Of a stretch of DNA of 5,622 nucleotides, positions 1 to 5,542 are shown in pieces. The notes beneath the pieces are model-generated. The model saw nothing but the letters and a program-made list of their open reading frames with translations, was not told where the DNA came from and ran no database searches. The DNA is from an uncultured Oscillospiraceae bacterium. GTDB lineage: Bacteria > Bacillota > Clostridia > Oscillospirales > Acutalibacteraceae. Positions within the stretch are counted from its first letter, which is position 1; each line of letters opens with the position of its first letter. Position numbers and translations under genes: made by a program. Location of the stretch: positions 1 to 5,622 of the forward strand of contig USAR01000109.1 of assembly GCA_900552605.1 (NCBI GenBank), given 5' to 3'.

Positions 1-436
1 GAAACTTTTCTTTCATTGTTGCAAGCTGAAACAATGTGTTAAATTTAATAAACTGTATACCGGTGCGTTTATATATTTCCTCGGCACTGACATTTGCAAA
101 AACCTTTTCCATTGCACCGTCTGTCATAGTATCACGGTAATGAAAAGGATTGTTAAGCAACATTCCGTCTTTATCGAGCAGCGCAACGTCAACTCCCCAA
201 GTGTCAACACCAATGCTGTCAACCTCGTGAATTCCCGCACGGGAAATATTCAGACCTTGTTTTAACTCGTGAAAAAGGCGCAGAATGTCCCAATATAAGT
301 GCCCGTTGACCATAACGGGTTGATTATCAAAACGGTGGTATTCTTCAATAGTTAAGCGACTGCCGTCATACTTACCCAAAATAGCCCTGCCGCTTGTTGC
401 GCCGTAGTCGAAGGTTACAAGAGTTCTTTCAGCCAT
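1..436 (-). CDS. rhaB: Rhamnulokinase, N-terminal 145 residues (3' end beyond window)
   Basis: Predicted cytoplasmic FGGY-family kinase that phosphorylates L-rhamnulose to L-rhamnulose-1-phosphate in L-rhamnose catabolism. Visible: the N-terminal phosphate-binding motif DYGATSGRAILG at residues 10-21 (family pattern DxGAxSGR), IGVDTWGVD at 75-83, HYRD at 99-102, and TGIQFIKFNTLFQL at 125-138. These match, from memory, the corresponding blocks of E. coli RhaB (DLGASSGR, IGIDTWGVDF, AYRDSRT, SGIQFLPFNTLYQL), which separates it from xylulokinase and glycerol kinase. The family is about 480-490 aa, so roughly 70% lies outside the window. The ATG at 436 is preceded by AGGAGA (445-450) at 8 nt. It starts 25 nt after the stop of the membrane protein gene, so it is probably co-transcribed with it and with the SIS and ROK genes. 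Rhamnose isomerase and aldolase are not in the window; they may lie further downstream. The family call is firm; strict L-rhamnulose specificity is inferred. Confidence 0.9.
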   Translation of the reverse strand, partial: MAERTLVTFDYGATSGRAILGKYDGSRLTIEEYHRFDNQPVMVNGHLYWDILRLFHELKQGLNISRAGIHEVDSIGVDTWGVDVALLDKDGMLLNNPFHYRDTMTDGAMEKVFANVSAEEIYKRTGIQFIKFNTLFQLATMKEKF

Positions 437-461
437 TAAGTTCATCTCCTAAAAAATATAA

Positions 462-1247
462 TTACTTAGCATTACCGCTGTTTTTATACAGTGCTTTTTC
501 TCTAAGTGAAATCTGTCGTTTACCAAGCTCAAAGCCCAACACACAAATACCTATTTTAACAATTATCGGAATAAGCATAACCGCAACACCGATCCAAGAT
601 AGGTCCTTTGGAGAATTTCCGAACACCGCAATAAGACCGTAGGTTCCGTGTTCGTTATAGATAAAGCCGTTAAGCAACGGTAAATAACTTGCGTTTACAA
701 GGCAGTATATCGGCATTGTGAATGGAATCTCACCGAAAAGCTTTGAGATAAGCATTAAAAGAAGTGAAAGCCAATACATAAAGCTTGAATAAACGCCTAT
801 TTTAAGACCGCGCAAATCAAACTTAGAATTTGTATCGGCAGCAGCTGTGTTGTGACAGTGCGAGCCAAAATCCCAAGCAACACTATAGATCATAAGTGTG
901 GAAACTATAAACATAAGAATTTGAGAAAGCGCCTCTGGGAAAGCATCGCGAGTGTAAAGCGGACTGTATTTGGTGCTGTCGTTGCTTTTGGGAATATCAT
1001 GCTTTTCGCCATCTTTAAAATAATAGCTTTCCCCTGTGGTATCTGTTTTATTCCCGTCTTTATCAACAGAAGTAATCGTGGTTGTATATCCTATTATTTT
1101 AGGATTACCGGCAGAGCGGTATATAAACAGCACTGACATATAAATAACGATTCCGAGCACCGCTGCCATAAAAGCATTAAGTGCAATTTTTTTAGAAGCT
1201 TCGGCAACGTTTTTCGGTAAGCTTCCCGATTGATAGTTAGCAGCCAT
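462..1247 (-). CDS. Uncharacterised multi-pass membrane protein, 261 aa
   Basis: I do not recognise this family. Hydrophobic segments appear at about residues 21-43, 106-127, 150-171, 178-196 and 218-241. Between the first two lies a hydrophilic 62-residue loop, rich in K, D, T and S and probably outside the cell. An N-terminal hydrophilic stretch with SKK precedes segment 1, and the C-terminus is basic (GKRQISLREK). With both ends cytoplasmic by the positive-inside rule, an even number of crossings is needed, so the weak 178-196 segment may be re-entrant or peripheral. A short HCH motif (130-132) follows segment 2. I chose the ATG at 1247 over the GTG at 1259 because GAGG (1254-1257) sits 6 nt upstream of it. 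The gene begins 8 nt after the SIS stop codon and ends 25 nt before rhaB, so it belongs to the sugar operon and may be translationally coupled to the SIS gene. It lacks the size and repeats of common sugar permeases. A role in transport, sensing or envelope anchoring would be a guess. Confidence 0.8.
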   Translation of the reverse strand: MAANYQSGSLPKNVAEASKKIALNAFMAAVLGIVIYMSVLFIYRSAGNPKIIGYTTTITSVDKDGNKTDTTGESYYFKDGEKHDIPKSNDSTKYSPLYTRDAFPEALSQILMFIVSTLMIYSVAWDFGSHCHNTAAADTNSKFDLRGLKIGVYSSFMYWLSLLLMLISKLFGEIPFTMPIYCLVNASYLPLLNGFIYNEHGTYGLIAVFGNSPKDLSWIGVAVMLIPIIVKIGICVLGFELGKRQISLREKALYKNSGNAK

Positions 1248-1253
1248 ATAGCG

Positions 1254-1258
1254 CCTCA
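1254..1258 (-). promoter_or_regulatory. Ribosome binding site of the membrane protein, overlapping the SIS stop codon
   Basis: The minus strand reads TGAGG-CGCTAT-ATG. The TGA is the stop of the SIS gene (1256-1258), and GAGG lies 6 nt before the ATG at 1247. This spacing decides the start in favour of ATG 1247 rather than the in-frame GTG at 1259, which has no good upstream Shine-Dalgarno. The overlap suggests translational coupling: ribosomes finishing the SIS gene would re-initiate here. Confidence 0.65.
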
Positions 1259-1888
1259 CTCCGTATAAAAAGCTTCTTCAACCGCAGCGCAAATGCAATG
1301 GTAAATAGGAAGATGAAGCTCTTGAATTTTAAAGGTTTCCGTTTCGGGAACAACAATTGCAACATCGCTGACGCTTTTAAGCTTGCCGCCGTTACGACCT
1401 GTTAATCCCAATATAAACGCACCTTTTGCCTTCGCAACAAGGCAGGCGTTTATAACATTTTTTGAATTACCCGATGTAGTAATGCCGATAAGCACATCGT
1501 GCGGTTTTGTGTAACCAAGCGCTAACTGTGCATAAACCATATCAGGGTCAACATCGTTTGCAAAAGCAGAAAGAATTGCAGAGTTTTCCGTAAAGTTTAT
1601 TGCAGGCAGGGAACCTTGCAGATTGTTTAAAAATTCATCTGTAATATCAGGAGACGATGCTTTCATTTCGGCTCTTTCTACACCGATTATCGGACGTTTT
1701 TTAACAAAGCCTTTCATAAGCTCGCCTACAATGTGGCTGCTGTCGCTCGCACTGCCACCGTTGCCGCAAATCATAACCTTGCCGCCGTTTTTATAACAAT
1801 CAATAACAGCGTCAATAGCCGCAATAATATTAGCTTTAAGCGGCTCAAGCTGCGGGTATCTTTCAATCAATTCCTTAACTCTATCCAT
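1256..1888 (-). CDS. GmhA-like SIS-domain sugar-phosphate isomerase, 210 aa
   Basis: Cytoplasmic SIS-fold protein related to D-sedoheptulose-7-phosphate isomerase (GmhA), which makes D-glycero-D-manno-heptose-7-phosphate. Compared from memory with E. coli GmhA, GNGGSASDSSHIVGEL at 42-57 keeps the ligand Ser46, His52 and Glu56. The ND at 111-112 matches the active-site Asp94 region. TTSGNSKNVINA (137-148) is the phosphate-binding SIS loop, and IQELHLPIYH (188-197) keeps the Gln/His pair (Gln172 and His180 in E. coli). Differences: about 25 extra residues between the first motif and the ND, and Phe at the position of E. coli Asp169. The substrate could therefore be another ketose/aldose phosphate. 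Length is slightly above the usual 190-200 aa. The ATG at 1888 has only a distant AGGAAAGG upstream, and an in-frame TGA nearby rules out a longer N-terminus. The gene lies 97 nt downstream of the ROK kinase stop. The neighbouring kinase could supply its phosphorylated substrate; this is inference. Confidence 0.85.
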   Translation of the reverse strand: MDRVKELIERYPQLEPLKANIIAAIDAVIDCYKNGGKVMICGNGGSASDSSHIVGELMKGFVKKRPIIGVERAEMKASSPDITDEFLNNLQGSLPAINFTENSAILSAFANDVDPDMVYAQLALGYTKPHDVLIGITTSGNSKNVINACLVAKAKGAFILGLTGRNGGKLKSVSDVAIVVPETETFKIQELHLPIYHCICAAVEEAFYTE

Positions 1889-1984
1889 TGGTTTTCACTT
1901 AACCTTTCCTGCATTTTGCAATTAACCGCGCCGTTGCAGACGATATCGGTTTATATCTCCTTGTTGCAGATTACAACACTTAAC
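1889..1984 (-). other. 96-nt gap between ROK and SIS genes with an orphan Shine-Dalgarno and short repeats
   Basis: On the minus strand this gap has a strong AAGGAG (1957-1962) with no ATG, GTG or TTG at usable distance. An 8-nt direct repeat TCTGCAAC (1933-1940 and 1963-1970) flanks it. CGATATCG (1941-1948) is self-complementary, and short complementary pairs such as AACCG/CGGTT could fold weakly. No terminator with a T-tract and no convincing sigma-A promoter was seen, so read-through from the ROK gene is likely. The gap may act as a leader that modulates SIS translation, or be a decayed start region. Confidence 0.35.
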
Positions 1985-2959
1985 CTAACGATTATTCAAA
2001 CCGTAAACAGCCGTTGTAACAGCTGCGAAATCGCCCAGATTATCGTCTAGCTCTGCCGGAACAACCTCGCAGACCTCGGCCGAAAGCGAAAGCGCCTCTC
2101 GGCTTATAACCTCTTCGGCAGCAGCTTGCAGCAAATTGCTAGAGCGCTTATAAATGCTGCCAAGCACGATTTTTTGCGGATTCAAAATATCAATAAGCAT
2201 TGAAAGACCTCTGCCGAGATATTCACCGCACTTTCTGTAAACCTCAATTGCGGTTTCATCACCTGCATCGGCTGCGTCTGCAATCGTTTTTGCATTTATG
2301 CCGTTCGGTGCGGTTTTGGGGTCATAATACTTAGGACAAACACCGTTTTGATATGCTTCAAGACCAAGAGCGTATCCAAGCTGCGCAAGACCGCCGCCAC
2401 TGCAAAAGCCTTCAAAAGAACCGACCTTGTGAAAGCCGACAGGACCGTTCTCGCTAAGTCTGATATGACCTGCCTCGCCTGCGTTATCGTTAGTTCCCGT
2501 GTACAGTCTGCCGTCTAGTATAAGTCCTGCACCAAGCCCCGTTCCGAATGTCATAAATATCATATTTTCGCTGCCTTTTCCTGAACCGAAAAGCCATTCG
2601 GCGAGAGCACAGGCATTGGCATCATTTTGCAAAAAAGCAGGAATATTATAGCGCTTTTCCAAAATCTCGGTAATATGGATGTCGTCCCACATCGGAAGAT
2701 TCGGCGGACGCATTATAATGCCGCGTTTCGAATCAAGCGGACCGCCGCAAGAAATGCCGATAGCATCTGCTTTACTGTCAGTTAAGAACTCATCAATAAT
2801 CTCGCAGAATTTTTCAATAACCGAAAGTGCCGGCTCGGACGGATCAGTGCTGAATTTCTTTTTCTGCAAAACGCTAATGCTTTCGTTTTTAACTTCCGCA
2901 TTTATAACAGCGCATTTTGTGCCGCCGATATCAATACCTATAATTCTTTTAGTTCCCAT
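1985..2959 (-). CDS. ROK-family sugar kinase, 324 aa, without the canonical zinc motif
   Basis: Cytoplasmic ATP-dependent sugar kinase of the ROK family (glucokinase, fructokinase, N-acetylhexosamine kinases). Motifs in order: phosphate-1 loop IGIDIGGTK at 7-15, GISCGGPLD at 68-76, QNDANACALAEW at 111-122 with the presumed catalytic base Asp113, the phosphate-2 loop FGTGLGAG at 138-145, and the sugar-binding GEAGH at 161-165. ILNPQKIVLGS (258-268) is the adenosine-binding region. No DNA-binding domain precedes the kinase, so this is an enzyme, not a NagC/XylR-type repressor. The ROK signature CxCGxxGCxE is absent: residues 173-190 read GPVGFHKVGSFEGFCSGG, with one cysteine. Length is normal for ROK kinases. 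The ATG at 2959 follows AGGAG (2966-2970) at 7 nt. The gene is first in the ROK-SIS-membrane protein-rhaB block, 142 nt after the esterase. Substrate is unknown; glucose, fructose, a hexosamine or a ketose are all possible. Confidence 0.85.
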   Translation of the reverse strand: MGTKRIIGIDIGGTKCAVINAEVKNESISVLQKKKFSTDPSEPALSVIEKFCEIIDEFLTDSKADAIGISCGGPLDSKRGIIMRPPNLPMWDDIHITEILEKRYNIPAFLQNDANACALAEWLFGSGKGSENMIFMTFGTGLGAGLILDGRLYTGTNDNAGEAGHIRLSENGPVGFHKVGSFEGFCSGGGLAQLGYALGLEAYQNGVCPKYYDPKTAPNGINAKTIADAADAGDETAIEVYRKCGEYLGRGLSMLIDILNPQKIVLGSIYKRSSNLLQAAAEEVISREALSLSAEVCEVVPAELDDNLGDFAAVTTAVYGLNNR

Positions 2960-2990
2960 TTTGCGCTCCTTAAAATTAGCATGGCTTGCG

Positions 2991-3019
2991 ATAATATTAA
3001 CCTTTAGATGGTCTGCCGA
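2991..3019 (-). promoter_or_regulatory. Candidate sigma-A promoter for the ROK-SIS-rhaB block
   Basis: Minus strand -35 TCGGCA (3014-3019), a 17-nt spacer, and -10 TATTAT (2991-2996, five of six matches to TATAAT). It lies 32 nt upstream of the ROK start codon. The -35 matches consensus at four of six positions, so the call is tentative. The block may instead be read through from the esterase operon, since no clear terminator separates them. Confidence 0.35.
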
Positions 3020-3052
3020 ATGACGCCGTATGCTTTATTGAAAGCAAAAACT

Positions 3053-3081
3053 AAGATACAACGATATTGTGCAGTTGTAAA
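3053..3081 (-). promoter_or_regulatory. Second candidate promoter upstream of the ROK gene
   Basis: Minus strand -35 TTTACA (3076-3081, five of six), a 17-nt spacer, and -10 TATCTT (3053-3058, four of six). It starts about 20 nt after the esterase stop codon and would give a 5' leader of roughly 85 nt. It is almost fully overlapped by the inverted repeat at 3057-3079, which would suit a regulated promoter. Confidence 0.3.
3057..3079. promoter_or_regulatory. Inverted repeat TACAAC-N11-GTTGTA, possible operator
   Basis: On the plus strand TACAAC (3057-3062) and GTTGTA (3074-3079) are perfect 6-bp arms 11 nt apart. The centre-to-centre distance of the arms is 17 nt. It covers part of the -35 and the spacer of the promoter candidate at 3053-3081, where a repressor of the LacI, GntR or similar type could act. 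No regulator gene is in the window, and 6-bp arms in AT-rich DNA can arise by chance. Confidence 0.3.
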
Positions 3082-3101
3082 AAATAATATGCGCTTAAAT
3101 G

Positions 3102-4808
3102 TCAGTCGTAAAGGCCCAAGGTTTGCATAAGAGTAGATATATAAACGCGCACGCCGAAATCATTGGGGTGGTTTATATTATTGCCAGTAATATCTTCAAA
3201 ACGTTTTTTGCTGTTAACATATCTTGAAACCTTGTTAACGGGAGCAACGGCAATTTGAATATTCTTGTTTTCTGCTTGCAACTCATAATAAGCCTGTTCG
3301 AACTTATCCAAATTGCCCTTTTTATATTGATCGACATTTTCGTTTGGAACTTCAGCGGAAACAAGAACAAATGCGCAGTCAGGCCTTTTTGCTTTTATCG
3401 CTTCCATAATTGTTAAGGTATCAATTTTGAATTGGTCCTTTCCCCTGCCTGCTTCATTTGTGCCAAAGCCCAAGAAAACAACATCGGGATTTTCGGCAAT
3501 AACAGCATCGGTGTATTTAATGCCGAAGTTAGCTGAGTTAGAAGAACTGCAGGAAAGGTTGTGATACTCAACATTTGCTTTCGGGTATTTATCCTGAAGC
3601 TCCTGTGTTACCGCACGCGGCCAAGAGGGAGCATACGGTGCAATCGTTGTATATTTACCGTTGATATTTCTCGCCTCAACTTCACGCGAAGTGCGCTTTC
3701 TCGGATTACCGTTATTATAAATGTACGTTTCCGTTTCATACATTCCGCTTGCATTCCAGCCTGCTGTTATGCTGTCGCCGTAAAATACAGCGGTAACCTT
3801 TTCGCCGTTTTGCAGCTTGGATTTCAACGAAGGAAGCTTGTCGATTTGGTTTGTAGGCACAATGCCGTTCCATTTATCGGAGTGAGTATATGTAACGGAA
3901 ATCTGGTAATTATGGATTTCGCCCGCTGAGCCCCAATTAACAACACCGCCGCGGGTACCGTCTTTATCGTAACCGTTAAGCCATGAGTTTCCGTCGGTAT
4001 AAGGCGTAGTGAAAAATCTTGAATAATCAACCGAAGGAATTGAAGAACCGTTCGGAATTGAAAGCTTGCCGTCGGAAGTTAATACATAATCCTTGCCCTC
4101 AACATACAATGTTTTAAGGTCATAACTGCGCACAGCAATGATTCTGTCGGGCTTATAAATAAAGCCGAGATTTTCTATAACCCCGTTTTTCTTAATAACT
4201 GCTGCATTTTCTTGGTAAACAACATCGCTGTTCCAAAGTGCAGCATTATATGCCGCTTGATCATATGCATCTGTGTTTTCAGGTTCTAACATTTTGTACC
4301 TCATAAGAATAACATCGTAAACACTAAGCTTGCCGTCGTTATTAAAGTCGCCGCAAAACACATTAGGTATATCACTGCTACCTTTAATAACACTGTTTGC
4401 AAGTGTTGCAATATCGGAAACGGTAATTTTTCCGTTTCCTGAAAAATCGCCCTTAACCGCTGCTGTAACTGTATCTAACAGCACACTTCCCTTTATTAGT
4501 TTTAAAACATCGCCTGTCTTTACGGTATCACTGTCTGCAAGCACGTCACCATCCGCCGAATAAGCGCTGATATTCGCGCTGTCTTTAAGATTTGAAAGAA
4601 CATATCCAACCGTAAGGCGAGTGCTCGGAACAGCAATGTAACCGCCTTTAACCTTTAATGAATCTGAAGTGATATATTCATCACTCAGATTGTCTTTAAC
4701 AGTTGCGTTGTTGTCGCCGTAGGCTCCGCCGTTATCATCTGCAACAGCAAAACACGGAAGCAACATAAGCAAAACAGCAGCCATAAAAGCAGAAATTATT
4801 TTTTTCAT
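3102..4808 (-). CDS. Secreted SGNH/GDSL hydrolase with internal dockerin, 568 aa (probable carbohydrate esterase)
   Basis: A signal peptide (residues 1-23, cleavage likely after AVA) exports the protein. Residues about 24-118 form a small module shared with the neighbouring 174-aa protein. Residues 120-172 hold a type I dockerin: calcium loop 1 with D121, S123, N125, D132 and loop 2 with D154, N156, D158, D165. Residues about 195-310 look like a beta-rich accessory domain. The C-terminal SGNH hydrolase shows block I YGDSIT (343-348, nucleophile Ser346), block III GFGTNE (447-452, oxyanion Asn451) and block V NNINHPNDFG (543-552, His547). Such enzymes usually remove acetyl or other acyl groups from xylan, pectin or related glycans. 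The usual Asp three residues before the His is Asn544, and the block II glycine region reads LSCSSSNS. The ATG at 4808 follows GAGGTG (4814-4819). The gene lies 45 nt after the small dockerin gene and shares its promoter. The acyl substrate is inferred. Confidence 0.88.
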   Translation of the reverse strand: MKKIISAFMAAVLLMLLPCFAVADDNGGAYGDNNATVKDNLSDEYITSDSLKVKGGYIAVPSTRLTVGYVLSNLKDSANISAYSADGDVLADSDTVKTGDVLKLIKGSVLLDTVTAAVKGDFSGNGKITVSDIATLANSVIKGSSDIPNVFCGDFNNDGKLSVYDVILMRYKMLEPENTDAYDQAAYNAALWNSDVVYQENAAVIKKNGVIENLGFIYKPDRIIAVRSYDLKTLYVEGKDYVLTSDGKLSIPNGSSIPSVDYSRFFTTPYTDGNSWLNGYDKDGTRGGVVNWGSAGEIHNYQISVTYTHSDKWNGIVPTNQIDKLPSLKSKLQNGEKVTAVFYGDSITAGWNASGMYETETYIYNNGNPRKRTSREVEARNINGKYTTIAPYAPSWPRAVTQELQDKYPKANVEYHNLSCSSSNSANFGIKYTDAVIAENPDVVFLGFGTNEAGRGKDQFKIDTLTIMEAIKAKRPDCAFVLVSAEVPNENVDQYKKGNLDKFEQAYYELQAENKNIQIAVAPVNKVSRYVNSKKRFEDITGNNINHPNDFGVRVYISTLMQTLGLYD

Positions 4809-4853
4809 AATTGCACCTCAAAACTCTAAATTTTTAACACTCTCAAACAGAGA

Positions 4854-5378
4854 TTACTTTGAAAGAATGATTTTGCGAATTGCAGCAATATCAACAACAT
4901 TAACCGTTCCGTTATTATCGTTGTCAGCTGCGGCAAACTCTGCTGTTTCGGCACTTATCGGCGACAATCCCGAAATATGCAGCCATGCGGATGTTAAATC
5001 GGTAACCGTAACCATACCGTCGCAGTTAATATCGCCGGAAATGACAACTGTTGCAGCATCGATCTCGCCGCCGTTGTATTTAACAACAGTGCCGGTTTTT
5101 ACAACCTGATTTGACAATGTTTCGTCAACCGTTACCTTCGATGGATTGACAAAGCTTGTTTTCAGTACACTCTCGGTTGTGCCTGCCTTAACACCGAAAA
5201 TATATCCTTTACTAATACTCAGCCCCGAGGAAAGCACAGGTTTAAGATAATTAACGAAATCATCGAGAGTATCACGGTGCTCAGTGTCGTGATCGCCGTA
5301 GCCGCCTTCGGCAAAACAAAATGCGGAAACCGAAAGCAAAACCACTGCAAAAACAATTGCCATAATTCGCTTTAACAT
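4854..5378 (-). CDS. Small secreted dockerin protein without a catalytic domain, 174 aa
   Basis: Residues 1-23 are a signal peptide (basic MLKR, hydrophobic core, cleavage likely after CFA). The mature protein starts EGGYGD, and residues about 50-113 form a small beta-rich module containing GTTES and VVKTGTVVKYNGG. Residues 114-172 are a type I dockerin: loop 1 with D116, N118, D120, D127 and loop 2 with D152, D154, N156, D163, each followed by a helix. No enzyme or binding module is visible. The module aligns end to end with the N-terminus of the downstream esterase (GDNN/GDHD, VKTGD/VKTGT, VKGDF/ISGDI), so the two are paralogues. It may attach to a cohesin-bearing scaffoldin or act as a structural or adaptor component; no cohesin is in the window. 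I chose the ATG at 5378 because GGAGG (5387-5391) is 8 nt upstream. A TTG at 5393, five codons earlier, would sit beside that ribosome binding site. First gene after a strong promoter. Confidence 0.85.
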   Translation of the reverse strand: MLKRIMAIVFAVVLLSVSAFCFAEGGYGDHDTEHRDTLDDFVNYLKPVLSSGLSISKGYIFGVKAGTTESVLKTSFVNPSKVTVDETLSNQVVKTGTVVKYNGGEIDAATVVISGDINCDGMVTVTDLTSAWLHISGLSPISAETAEFAAADNDNNGTVNVVDIAAIRKIILSK

Positions 5379-5386
5379 CCAATATT

Positions 5387-5391
5387 CCTCC
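5387..5391 (-). promoter_or_regulatory. Ribosome binding site of the small dockerin gene
   Basis: The minus strand reads GGAGG followed by 8 nt and the ATG at 5378. The site lies inside the five extra codons that would follow from starting at TTG 5393, so it fixes the start at ATG 5378. Confidence 0.8.
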
Positions 5392-5410
5392 AACTTAATC
5401 TTTTTATATT

Positions 5411-5439
5411 ATTTTACCAAAATCGAGAGTTTAAGTCAA
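5411..5439 (-). promoter_or_regulatory. Sigma-A promoter of the dockerin-esterase operon
   Basis: Minus strand -35 TTGACT (5434-5439, five of six), an exact 17-nt spacer, and -10 TAAAAT (5411-5416, five of six). Transcription would start near 5404, giving a leader of about 25 nt that carries only the ribosome binding site, so a riboswitch is not expected. This is the best promoter in the window and suggests strong basal expression of the secreted proteins. Confidence 0.8.
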
Positions 5440-5484
5440 TGGCTTTTAGTAAAAATGTGCCGCATTATTTGTGAAAATTATTTT

Positions 5485-5504
5485 AAATACAGCTATCTGT
5501 ATTT
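5485..5504. promoter_or_regulatory. Perfect 8-4-8 inverted repeat, possible operator
   Basis: AAATACAG-CTAT-CTGTATTT is a 20-bp imperfectly centred palindrome with perfect 8-bp arms. It lies about 46 bp upstream of the -35 of the dockerin-operon promoter, a position suited to an activator or upstream repressor site. A TTGACA (minus strand, 5523-5528) stands 18 bp upstream of it without a good -10. It could also fold as a weak AT-rich hairpin in read-through RNA. The regulator is unknown. Confidence 0.4.
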
Positions 5505-5542
5505 GCTTTTTTATATTGCTAATGTCAATAGTTTGCAGAAAC

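Noticed and set aside
1248..1259. GTG at 1259 as the start of the membrane protein, giving a 4-nt overlap with the SIS gene
   Set aside because: No good Shine-Dalgarno precedes it, whereas GAGG lies 6 nt before ATG 1247.
3031..3046. Hairpin TGCTTT-ATTG-AAAGCA as a terminator after the esterase
   Set aside because: Six-bp AT-rich stem, with no T-tract following on the minus strand; termination there is not supported.
3173..3370. Alternative-frame minus-strand ORF inside the esterase gene
   Set aside because: It lies within the catalytic domain coding sequence in another frame, with no independent ribosome binding site or recognisable domain.
394..5109. Open frames on the plus strand (for example 852-1136, 1733-2050, 2679-3023, 3561-3929, 4330-4563)
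   Set aside because: All lie antisense to genes with clear domains, lack good ribosome binding sites, and encode low-complexity or non-family sequences; they are shadows.
5310..5330. Lipoprotein lipobox at the SAFC sequence of the small dockerin protein
   Set aside because: The residue before Cys is Phe, and an A-type signal peptidase site (CFA) fits better.
5379..5393. TTG at 5393 as the start of the small dockerin protein
   Set aside because: It abuts the GGAGG that serves ATG 5378, and the signal peptide begins naturally at MLKR.
5500..5528. Promoter with -35 TTGACA (5523-5528) on the minus strand
   Set aside because: At 17-nt spacing the -10 would be CAAATA, a poor match; the downstream promoter at 5411-5439 is far better.
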